Origin: Parachlamydiales bacterium
Lineage (GTDB): Bacteria > Chlamydiota > Chlamydiia > Chlamydiales > JABDDJ01
Direction: 5' to 3'
Length of the DNA stretch: 64,000 bases
NCBI GenBank assembly: GCA_041671045.1
Contig: JBAZCF010000002.1
Span: 248,001-312,000, forward strand
This document shows, one piece after another, positions 1-7,377 of the stretch; the stretch's first letter is position 1, and every line of letters begins with the position of its first letter. Both the position numbers and the translations under genes were made by a program. Under the pieces are notes generated by a model, which was not told the origin of the DNA, made no database searches, and saw only the letters and a list, made by a program, of their open reading frames with translations.

Positions 1-103
1 AAGCGATCACTTTTGGCGTGCCGCCTTCCATGACAGCGACGCAGGAGTTGGTTGTCCCAAGGTCGATGCCTATGATTTTGCCTTTTTTGTTTTGTTGACT
101 CAT
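1..103 (-). CDS. dnaK: DnaK (Hsp70) chaperone, N-terminal fragment
   Basis: Only the first 34 codons lie in the window; the rest runs off the left edge. The reverse complement reads MSQQNKKGKIIGIDLGTTNS, continuing with CVAVMEGG, which is the phosphate-1 motif (GIDLGTTNS) at the start of the Hsp70 ATPase domain. The ATG at 103 is preceded by a strong AGGAGG ribosome binding site. It is the third gene of the hrcA-grpE-dnaK operon, 20 bp after grpE, an order known from Chlamydia. DnaK works with GrpE and DnaJ in ATP-driven protein folding in the cytoplasm. Confidence 0.97.
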   Translation of the reverse strand, partial: MSQQNKKGKIIGIDLGTTNSCVAVMEGGTPKVIA

Positions 104-123
104 AAGGTCCTCCTGGGAATTAA

Positions 124-708
124 TTATTCTGATATTTCTTTTTCTTCTTGAGCTTTTGATACATGCACACGCGCAGGGCGGATGACTTTGCCGCTGCTGG
201 ACTTATAGCCGCGCAGGTGTTCTTTAACGACTGTTCCGGGGGGGTGATCTTCCGAAACAACTACTTCGATAGCTTCATGGAAATGAGGGTCAAAAGGATG
301 TCCTTCGGACGCAAATGTAGATACGCCGTGGTGTGTGAGGACATCTTTGAACTGCTCTAGGATCATGTTGAATCCAATGACCCAATTCTTGACTTCTGGA
401 GAAGCTTGCTCGGCAAATTTGAGGGCATTTTCCAACTGGTCGATAGGGTTGATAAACTCAACAATGACGTTTTGGATAGCATGCTGCAACATTTCTTGAC
501 GTTCTTTCTGCAAACGTTTACGAGAATTTTCCCCTTCGGCTAAAGCATGCAGGTACTTTTCCTTATTTTCGCGGGCTTCGTTTCTTAAACGTTCAATTTC
601 ATCGACAGAAGTAGCCTTAGGTTGGGCTACAGGTTCGACTATAGCTTCAACTTCTTCTAAAAATTCATCCGGAAGTTGGTCTTCGGGCATGCTTATCTCT
701 TCATCCAT
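124..708 (-). CDS. grpE: GrpE nucleotide exchange factor
   Basis: GrpE releases ADP from DnaK so that it can start a new folding cycle. The 194-residue protein has an acidic N-terminus, a long charged coiled coil (about residues 45-100) and the C-terminal beta-domain with HPFDPHFHEAI and a GYK...VIRPARVHVSK ending, all typical of GrpE. The frame is open further upstream, but I place the start at the ATG at 708 (MDEEISMPED) because AAGGAG lies 8 bases before it and because longer versions would overlap hrcA. The Shine-Dalgarno sequence overlaps the last codons of hrcA, so translation is probably coupled. Confidence 0.96.
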   Translation of the reverse strand: MDEEISMPEDQLPDEFLEEVEAIVEPVAQPKATSVDEIERLRNEARENKEKYLHALAEGENSRKRLQKERQEMLQHAIQNVIVEFINPIDQLENALKFAEQASPEVKNWVIGFNMILEQFKDVLTHHGVSTFASEGHPFDPHFHEAIEVVVSEDHPPGTVVKEHLRGYKSSSGKVIRPARVHVSKAQEEKEISE

Positions 709-712
709 GTTT

Positions 713-1900
713 TTAAACTCCTTGTAACTTAGGTTTTCTCTTAGCCGGTTTAGCAGCAGCGCTTTTATCTTCAATCAGCATTTTAGGTATACCGACAATT
801 AGTTTTTGTTCGTTTCCACTGAGAGATAAAGGGCCGAGCTTTGGCTGGCGGAAAGTAATTTTAAATTTATAGACAGTGCGGGTCAGCGTATGGGTAAGAT
901 ATTCTGCTGAGGTATTCAGGGTGCATAGCAGGTCGCGATAAGGCATGCGGAGAGGTCCTAAAACACCCACAGCGCCAACGACCTGATTATGGATATAGTA
1001 AGGCATCGCTATTACACTGCAAGGAGCTTCCGGGGCTCCAATAGCTTTTAGGTCATCGCCGATCCAAAAGCTGGTTTTACCGTGGCGGCATGTGTGTTGG
1101 ATTAAATGACGCAAACTTTGCTCATCTTCAAAAAGGGATAAACCGGCTGCCATGATTTTAATGTCGTGATATTCCGGACTGTTGAGCAGCTGGGCAAAAC
1201 CGGTCGTATAAATGTATTCGCTGCTGAAGTTGGTATAGCTCACCAGGTGGCGGACCATCAGTTCATTGTAAAATTGCTTGGCAATAGTTTCTTCGTCAGG
1301 TTCGAAGGAGACGTTGGGCTGCTGTCCGGAGATGCGGGCTTGGAAATAACTTTCTAAACGTTTCAAACTGAAAGAGGAAAGTTTACGGGGGGAATGGAGC
1401 ACTTCGGTTTGTACAATGCCAAAATCGGAGATGATAACACAAAGGTATCTTTCCGCATCGATACTGACAAGTTTGATTTCGGAGATAAAGTCATGGTCGA
1501 ACTTGGGAGCGGACAAGAAAACGGCACAGCCGGAAAATCCGCTTAGTATCTCGGCGGTTTTTTGCAAATGGGAAGCGATGGCGTGGGTAGAATCTTTGGA
1601 GATGGAAGAGTCATCGAAGGGGATGGATATAGCAGGGAAGCCATTAGATGTGTACTCATCTATAGAAGAGAGAGTATAGAGGCGAAAAGCTTCTGAAGTA
1701 GGAACGCGCCCACCGGAGGAGTGTTGTTGTTTGAGGAAGCCATCTTTTTCAAGGCAGGAAAAATAATTACGGATAGTCGCAGAACTAAGGTTATCAAACC
1801 CCGCACCTTTTAAGGTTTCGGAACCTACGGGCTTTCCTGTTTTAATGTAAAAATCGACTAGGCCGAGTAAAACTTGGCGCTCGCGGTCTTTCTTTGACAT
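713..1900 (-). CDS. hrcA: HrcA heat-inducible transcription repressor
   Basis: HrcA binds the CIRCE operator and represses the groE and dnaK operons; GroEL helps it fold, so heat relieves repression. The 395-residue protein has an N-terminal winged-helix domain (about 1-75, with GKPVGSETLKG and SSATIRNYFSCLEKDGFLKQ), then a GAF-like domain (to about 345) with VGVLGPLRMPY near its end. The last 35 residues form a basic tail (AAAKPAKRKPKLQGV) longer than in most bacteria; chlamydial HrcA is known for a C-terminal extension that weakens repression. First gene of its operon, start ATG preceded by GAGGAAAAT. A matching operator lies upstream, suggesting self-regulation. Confidence 0.97.
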   Translation of the reverse strand: MSKKDRERQVLLGLVDFYIKTGKPVGSETLKGAGFDNLSSATIRNYFSCLEKDGFLKQQHSSGGRVPTSEAFRLYTLSSIDEYTSNGFPAISIPFDDSSISKDSTHAIASHLQKTAEILSGFSGCAVFLSAPKFDHDFISEIKLVSIDAERYLCVIISDFGIVQTEVLHSPRKLSSFSLKRLESYFQARISGQQPNVSFEPDEETIAKQFYNELMVRHLVSYTNFSSEYIYTTGFAQLLNSPEYHDIKIMAAGLSLFEDEQSLRHLIQHTCRHGKTSFWIGDDLKAIGAPEAPCSVIAMPYYIHNQVVGAVGVLGPLRMPYRDLLCTLNTSAEYLTHTLTRTVYKFKITFRQPKLGPLSLSGNEQKLIVGIPKMLIEDKSAAAKPAKRKPKLQGV

Positions 1901-1922
1901 ATTTTCCTCTGTTTCTATTTAT

Positions 1923-1951
1923 AGAATAACAAATGACAACAATAGGGTCAA
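1923..1951 (-). promoter_or_regulatory. Sigma-70-type promoter of hrcA-grpE-dnaK
   Basis: On the minus strand TTGACC (1951-1946) and TATTCT (1928-1923) are separated by exactly 17 bases, a near-consensus promoter 22 bases before the hrcA ATG. This fits transcription by the housekeeping sigma factor (sigma-66 in Chlamydia). Confidence 0.75.
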
Positions 1952-1957
1952 TAAAAT

Positions 1958-1984
1958 TTAGCAGTCGAAAGGTTGGAGTGCTGA
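1958..1984. promoter_or_regulatory. CIRCE operator (HrcA binding site)
   Basis: The plus strand reads TTAGCAGTC, nine bases, then GAGTGCTGA. The CIRCE consensus is TTAGCACTC-N9-GAGTGCTAA, so the 9-base spacing is exact and each arm has one mismatch. It lies just upstream of the -35 box of hrcA and between two divergent genes. Confidence 0.88.
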
Positions 1985-2055
1985 GTTAATATTTTGATCG
2001 CTTCTAATCTTCTCTTACGATAAATAAATCCTTTAAGCGCCAACGATGTATACAA

Positions 2056-3867
2056 ATGATAAGTAATATTTTTCTTCAAAAATTCCTATCACAATCCTCG
2101 ATAGGGAAAAAATTTATCCTAGCCTTTATTTTCCTTCTCCTAGCGTTCATACTGCTACTCGCCTGGATTCTCTATGATTTCAATGGAAAACTTAAAGACG
2201 CCTTCCTTCAACAACATTCTGCCGAATACCATGCCCAAGCAAGGAAAATTTACGAAGGAATCAAACTGCAAAAACTAGATGAAGGGAGCGAACCTGCCAC
2301 AGAAGAGTACATCGAATCCACTTTCAACCAGCTCATCGCTCTAGATAAAAAATATAAAGACGAATTAGGGACCAATCCCGAAGAATTAAGCCAAAGACGC
2401 CCCGGCGTAGGTACCCCGGAATCCCTTTTTTCACAATGGACACAAAGCACCATCACCACCGATAAAGCGACAAAACTCCAACTGTATGAAAGCATCGAAC
2501 AGCAACTAGCAATGCTCATGCGCTACGTCACAAATAACGCCCCGCCAGGAACTTACAACGGCCTCTACTATTATCGTTTCCAACAACTACTAGACCCTAC
2601 TACAGCCCCAGCGCAAAATGCCAAATACTGGAAAGAATTGATAGAAGATGTCCAAAATTCCGGCCTCCCCAAAATTATCCTTGCCAACCTCCCTCAAGAT
2701 ACCAACCCTTCAAATAAAGAAGGCATCGCCGAAGAATCTTTTTTTAGGGAGGAAATGAGCCGCCAACACCGCGAACTCATAGACCTGGGAACTGCAGAAC
2801 TTTTAAGCTACCGCAGAAAACTCCTAGCCATCCTCATCTTCTGCAGCTGCACCTTCGCTGCTATGGGAATCTATTTCCTTTGGTACATCTACCGGCCCCT
2901 CATCCATATGCTGGAAACTAACCGGAAATTCACCGAAGGCGACTCTTCCGTAAGATACCGCATCGAAAGTTCCGACGAAATAGGCCTGCTCGGAGGCGTA
3001 TTCAATAATCTCTATTCCCTCATCTCCGATATGGTCAAACATATCGATTCCGCCGGGAAGATGCTTAAAACATCTTCCGATGATATTCTGAAAACAGCCG
3101 AAGTACAACAGGATACCGTTGTAGAACAAGAGAAAATCACCCGTCAAATTGGAAATAAAGCCTACGATATTTCTGAGACTTCTAAAGAACTCTCAGAAAC
3201 AATGACAGAGATAAGCCAGGCTTCAGAATCGGCTTCCAGCTTAGCTCAAGAAGGTAGGATTCAGCTGCAGCATCTCGAAAACATCATGCAGAAACTCGTA
3301 GGCGCTTCCAACCACCTAGTCTCCACTCTATCACACCTCAACGACCGTACCCGCGGTGTCACCTCCATCATCTCTACCATGGTCCACGTCGCCGACGAAA
3401 CGAATATGCTCTCCCTCAATACCGCCCTCGAAGCCGCTAAAGCTAAACAAGTCGGCAAAGGCTTCGCCATCATCGCCAGTGAAATAAAACGCCTCGCCGA
3501 ACAAACCGCCCTCGCTACCCTCAACATCGAAAGGGTCATCAAAGAAATCCTCGAAATGATGGACCATAGCCTCGACCAAGTTCAACTGATCTCTGACGAA
3601 ATCCTCAATAGCGTTGATAAAGCCTCACAAGTCCAACTCCACTTCACTGAAATATTTGATAAAGTCCAATATGTCTCAGGAAAATTCAACGCCGTCGACG
3701 CCGCCATGCGTAACCAACTCCAAAGCGCCCGCGATATCGATGGCTCCATCCAACTCCTAAAACTTGTCTCACAAGACTCCATGCGCACCATCAAACAATT
3801 CCGAACATCCCTCCTCGACCTCAATAGCACCGTCTCCATACTAAAACAAGCCAAAGGCGATTTCTAG
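2056..3867 (+). CDS. Methyl-accepting chemotaxis-type receptor
   Basis: A 603-residue membrane receptor. One transmembrane helix lies at about 18-43, then a helical extracytoplasmic region of about 200 residues, a second transmembrane helix (about 255-278), a HAMP-like linker (about 280-330) and a long helical signalling domain. The hairpin tip is clear at about residues 438-485, with DETNMLSLNTALEAAKA followed by GKGFAIIASEIKRLAEQ, the region where CheA and CheW bind in known receptors. No che genes are in the window. No clear Shine-Dalgarno precedes the ATG; it is divergent from hrcA and shares the CIRCE-bearing spacer. The 3' third is rich in C and poor in G, and its TAG stop lies inside the first stem of a palindromic repeat. 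Confidence 0.85.
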   Translation: MISNIFLQKFLSQSSIGKKFILAFIFLLLAFILLLAWILYDFNGKLKDAFLQQHSAEYHAQARKIYEGIKLQKLDEGSEPATEEYIESTFNQLIALDKKYKDELGTNPEELSQRRPGVGTPESLFSQWTQSTITTDKATKLQLYESIEQQLAMLMRYVTNNAPPGTYNGLYYYRFQQLLDPTTAPAQNAKYWKELIEDVQNSGLPKIILANLPQDTNPSNKEGIAEESFFREEMSRQHRELIDLGTAELLSYRRKLLAILIFCSCTFAAMGIYFLWYIYRPLIHMLETNRKFTEGDSSVRYRIESSDEIGLLGGVFNNLYSLISDMVKHIDSAGKMLKTSSDDILKTAEVQQDTVVEQEKITRQIGNKAYDISETSKELSETMTEISQASESASSLAQEGRIQLQHLENIMQKLVGASNHLVSTLSHLNDRTRGVTSIISTMVHVADETNMLSLNTALEAAKAKQVGKGFAIIASEIKRLAEQTALATLNIERVIKEILEMMDHSLDQVQLISDEILNSVDKASQVQLHFTEIFDKVQYVSGKFNAVDAAMRNQLQSARDIDGSIQLLKLVSQDSMRTIKQFRTSLLDLNSTVSILKQAKGDF

Positions 3868-3921
3868 GGGGCTTTGCCCCCTAGAACCCCCACCAAAGGG
3901 CAAAGCCCTTTGGAAACCGCG
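3864..3921 (+). repeat. Double-hairpin palindromic repeat, copy 1
   Basis: Hairpin 1 pairs CTAGGGGGC (3864-3872) with GCCCCCTAG (3876-3884), loop TTT; it contains the receptor gene's TAG stop. Hairpin 2 pairs CCAAAGGGC (3893-3901) with GCCCTTTGG (3905-3913), loop AAA. The element ends AAACCGCG. Copies 2 to 5 are at 4061, 18898, 19175 and 25950. About 25 bases further on a second, weaker similarity to the copy at 18898 ends in CATTAATTAAT. The spacer to 4060 is AT-rich and holds no gene. Confidence 0.9.
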
Positions 3922-4060
3922 TTCTCCCCTTCGGGATTTACACGTTAGATTTGGCTCGGAAGCATTAATTAATCTCTACATCAGAAATGCAAAGTAAAAT
4001 GCTTCTATTAATAAAAAAAGAAAAATAGAGGTGAGATAGTCAGACTCTTGTCAATCCAAT

Positions 4061-4117
4061 CGCGGATTCCCAAGGCTGCTAGGCCTTGGGTGGGGGTGCA
4101 GGGGGCGAAGCCCCCTG
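4061..4117 (-). repeat. Double-hairpin palindromic repeat, copy 2 (inside the end of GDH)
   Basis: Inverted relative to the copy at 3864. Hairpin 1 pairs CAGGGGGC (4099-4106) with GCCCCCTG (4110-4117), loop GAA. Hairpin 2 pairs CCCAAGGC (4069-4076) with GCCTTGGG (4083-4090); the GDH stop codon lies in its loop. The last 12 sense codons of GDH are read from this repeat. Confidence 0.9.
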
Positions 4118-7100
4118 CTCAGGTTCGCAGTTTTCGTGGAGGATGACGGGGAGGACGTCGACGATGGAGGGCAGCCAGGAGAGGCCGCGTTTGTAGACGG
4201 TGTCGGCGGAGAGGAAGCAGGCGATGATGGCTTTCTTGTGGTTGGGGGGTATTTGTTCTAGGAGGGCATGGAGGTGTTTGGTGCGAAGGAGGGGTAGACA
4301 GTAGTTGAGGAAGCAGCGGATGAGGGGGTCTTCGGGGTTAGAGGGTAGGTCTATGGAGTCGAGGTATTCAAGGATTTGGTCGAAGAAGTGGTTGATACGC
4401 GCAGAGATTTCATCAGAAATGTCGGTGAGTCTGCCTCCGTTCTCATTGAAGGTGGTGAGGAGGAGGTTAGCTTCGAGACCGGCGACGAGGCGTAGGCGAT
4501 GAAGGATTTCCTCTACGAGGGCGGGTTTGTTTTCGAGGAAGCCTTTATCGCCTAGGGTTAGGCCGCTGAGGACTTCGAAGGAGGAGCAGATGACGCCCGT
4601 TTTATTTGCCGAGCTGTCTTTGATGATAAGGACGCCGAGGTCTTCTAGGAAGTAGCGGGCATCGTCATCCAGGTATAAGTTGGCGCCTTCGACGATGGCT
4701 TTAGCTGTCGGTTTTCCGGAAGGGTCGAGAAATTCTGAGACGTTCGCACCGTTGAGGGTTTTGGGGCGGCCGCCGGCGGGTATGAAGACGTCGGTGGAGA
4801 TCACATGGACGTTACGTCGCCATAGATGGTTCATATCGTTGCCGCTATGCCATTCCTCTACGACTTTCCCATTAATTTTTTTCCAGCAGAGAGTTTGTTG
4901 TGAGAATGTATTTTTTGAGCGGCTAGTTTCCCTATCAACCAAGAAGCCTTCTTCATGCAATTCTTCGGGTGGGTAATGGCGGATGGGTTTACCTTGTTTG
5001 AAAAGGTCGACGAGGATATCTAAGTTTAGGCCTTTAGGATCATAAATTGTTCCGGACGCGTCGGTTAAAGCAAGGATTTTGGCTGTTTTAGGGTAGTAGC
5101 GTTGTAGGTTGCATATCTCGTTGCCAGCGACGTCGCCGTCGGGACCGCCGGAGATTTTAACGGTGAAAACATTTTTGTAAGGATCTATTCCTAGCTGTTT
5201 CAGGACGTATTCGAGGTAGACATTCAGACCGAGAGAGGTAACGCCATATTCTTTGTGGTTAATCCCTAGAATAGGTTTTCCGGAGATAAAAGCGCTGCCG
5301 GGCTTGTAGTTGTGTTTCTTACTATATTCGGCTATCCATTCTATCATGCTGTCGTGCATATTTTCGTCAGGACCTAGATAGAGGTATTCCGGTTTTTGCC
5401 AGAAGTCCAATACATGTTTAGCTTTAAGTTTTCCATTGGCTTCGCAGTTGACAATAGTGATGAGAGCTTCCACAAAAGTGCGTTGGGCATGGTGGAGATA
5501 TTCTAATTTTTGTTCCTTCCTGTAGTTGTCCACTTTTGCATCGATATCCTTTTTATTTAGGCCTGAAGCGCCCAGCTCTCTAGCAAGGATATCGGTTTCT
5601 AAATCCAGCTGTTCGTAAGGCTTAACAAAAATAACGGCTTTGGCACCACCTTCGGGGATATCTTTATTCTTTTTGTCTTGTGTATAGGCAAGGTTATAGC
5701 ATTCGGTGAAAACCCTATTGATCTCGACGAGCATACGTTCTTTCTGCTCGGGATAGATCGTCCGGACGCCGCCGCGCGATAGGTCTTTGAAGCGGATATG
5801 GAAAGAAAAGGTGTACATCCCTTTCACGAAGATGATGGCGAAGGGAAGAACCGGGAAAAAGGCAGGGCGGTTGAAGGGGATTTCTTCGAGATAGAGGGGG
5901 TCTAATCTAAAGCTGAGGGCTGTGAAATTGGTGCGGTAAAAATTAGTTTTCAGTGTGAAATTGACGAAGTTGATACCCTGAGTGAGGACATTTTTTCTGC
6001 GGATATCGTTATCTTCATGTCCTGTGTCAATCTTAGAGATGTCGTTGACGATCCTTTTCTTCAATTTGAGGTAGGTGTCAATATTTGTGTTCCACGGATC
6101 AAATTTACTTCTGAAAGCTTCGCAGATATGTGCTGTAAGTTCGGGATGCCGGCATAGAGCTTCTACAATATTGTCTAGGGTGTATAAATTCTGGTCTATG
6201 TGGACCAGAGCCTGGTGGATAAAGGTGACGATAGTCCTAACTAGGTTGCCTTCATTCCCACTAACATACCCTGTGGAAACAAGCATTTTTTCTACAGGGT
6301 CGCCATCCTCAAAATATTTGATAGTGACGAACTCTCTTAAGAAATCATGGATATTCTCAATTTCCCAGGCAGGTTTGCCATTGCTGCCGTGCAGCCCTAG
6401 AGCCATGACAAGGATGCCATCTTTACTGAAGGAGTTAACATAGGAGGCATTAACGCGCTTTATCACAAGTTGGTGCCGATGGATAACACCGGCCATACGG
6501 TATAAGAAATTATTTTTGGGACAGTTGCGCCAGGCTAGGACTATCTGCATAGAGACAGAGCTTTTCTCTTGCCAGTCTTCATTATAACGCACCTCATATT
6601 GGCAGCTATCGCGTGTCGTAGCGCGATGGAACATATCGATGGCAAGGACTAGCCTTTCGGTGGAAAGGGAACGCAGGAAGCGGAGGCTAAAAGAATTGAA
6701 TATTTGCTCGAATTCGCCATCAGTAATGCTGGAATTGCGTACGTTTACTAAGGAACGCAGATGCTCCTTAGTTTCGGGTGTATAAGGGTTGGTTTGGACT
6801 TCAGCAGAGGACTCAATAAAGTAGACAGCTGCGATACGAAGATTCGCTTTAATGCCGGGAACAGGAGGAGGGGCTTTAGAGATGTAAGACTGATAGTTTC
6901 GAATGCCGTACATAGAAAAGTTTTTGAGAATTTTCAAGTCTGCATCGGTGCTGTCCTGGCACATGACAATAGCAAAGTGGCCAAACTGGATTAGGGAAAA
7001 GTAGTCCTGTAAGTGAAATCCCATCAGTGTTCTGGCGACAACGATAAGATATTCGCGCCCGATTTCTTCATAGAGGATGGGCGGCATATTCTTTTCTAGC

Positions 7101-7195
7101 CAGGTGTAAAACTCTTGGAAGCGTTCGCTTTCCTTGTGGATAGTCGCATTGAGGTCATTATTGATTGAAGGCAGGTCTTTTGTGACGTTTTCCAT
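4079..7195 (-). CDS. NAD-specific glutamate dehydrogenase, large (GDH-115-like) type
   Basis: Oxidises glutamate to 2-oxoglutarate and ammonia with NAD+, feeding amino acids into the TCA cycle. At 1038 residues it is close to the fungal-type large enzymes (about 115 kDa) rather than the 1600-residue bacterial GDH-180 class. The catalytic half shows IRFKDLSRGGVRT (about 465-480) and PEGGAKAVIF (about 515), the region of the catalytic lysine. The Rossmann half shows VKISGGPDGDVAGNEI (about 680). The first 400 residues are a poorly conserved regulatory region. The final residues QGASPPAPPPKA come from a repeat and are unlikely to be ancestral. No Shine-Dalgarno is seen: the bases before the ATG read CCTCCC, complementary to the usual signal. 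Confidence 0.9.
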   Translation of the reverse strand: MENVTKDLPSINNDLNATIHKESERFQEFYTWLEKNMPPILYEEIGREYLIVVARTLMGFHLQDYFSLIQFGHFAIVMCQDSTDADLKILKNFSMYGIRNYQSYISKAPPPVPGIKANLRIAAVYFIESSAEVQTNPYTPETKEHLRSLVNVRNSSITDGEFEQIFNSFSLRFLRSLSTERLVLAIDMFHRATTRDSCQYEVRYNEDWQEKSSVSMQIVLAWRNCPKNNFLYRMAGVIHRHQLVIKRVNASYVNSFSKDGILVMALGLHGSNGKPAWEIENIHDFLREFVTIKYFEDGDPVEKMLVSTGYVSGNEGNLVRTIVTFIHQALVHIDQNLYTLDNIVEALCRHPELTAHICEAFRSKFDPWNTNIDTYLKLKKRIVNDISKIDTGHEDNDIRRKNVLTQGINFVNFTLKTNFYRTNFTALSFRLDPLYLEEIPFNRPAFFPVLPFAIIFVKGMYTFSFHIRFKDLSRGGVRTIYPEQKERMLVEINRVFTECYNLAYTQDKKNKDIPEGGAKAVIFVKPYEQLDLETDILARELGASGLNKKDIDAKVDNYRKEQKLEYLHHAQRTFVEALITIVNCEANGKLKAKHVLDFWQKPEYLYLGPDENMHDSMIEWIAEYSKKHNYKPGSAFISGKPILGINHKEYGVTSLGLNVYLEYVLKQLGIDPYKNVFTVKISGGPDGDVAGNEICNLQRYYPKTAKILALTDASGTIYDPKGLNLDILVDLFKQGKPIRHYPPEELHEEGFLVDRETSRSKNTFSQQTLCWKKINGKVVEEWHSGNDMNHLWRRNVHVISTDVFIPAGGRPKTLNGANVSEFLDPSGKPTAKAIVEGANLYLDDDARYFLEDLGVLIIKDSSANKTGVICSSFEVLSGLTLGDKGFLENKPALVEEILHRLRLVAGLEANLLLTTFNENGGRLTDISDEISARINHFFDQILEYLDSIDLPSNPEDPLIRCFLNYCLPLLRTKHLHALLEQIPPNHKKAIIACFLSADTVYKRGLSWLPSIVDVLPVILHENCEPEQGASPPAPPPKA

Positions 7196-7303
7196 GGGAG
7201 GTATTTGTAAATTAAATTATTTACGTGTGTTATCGCATATACGGTTGTTTTGCTACAAGGATCTCCTAGGAAATGCGCTGTGAAGAATTTGAAGAAATAC
7301 AAG

Positions 7304-7348
7304 ACCGTAGAGTAGAGAGGAAGTTTCCTGCCCTCTCTACTCTACGGT
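7304..7348 (-). terminator. Intrinsic-type terminator hairpin after the metal ATPase gene
   Basis: A perfect 17-bp stem pairs 7304-7320 with 7332-7348 (ACCGTAGAGTAGAGAGG and its complement), loop of 11 bases. On the minus strand it lies 30 bases after the ATPase stop and is followed by a moderately T-rich stretch. It separates the ATPase operon from GDH. Confidence 0.75.
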
Positions 7349-7377
7349 TTAAATCAAAACAATACAAACGTGCTGCG

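Noticed and set aside
7096..7302. Minus-strand 68-codon frame overlapping the GDH start
   Set aside because: It overlaps the start of GDH and part of a terminator hairpin and shows no conserved features.
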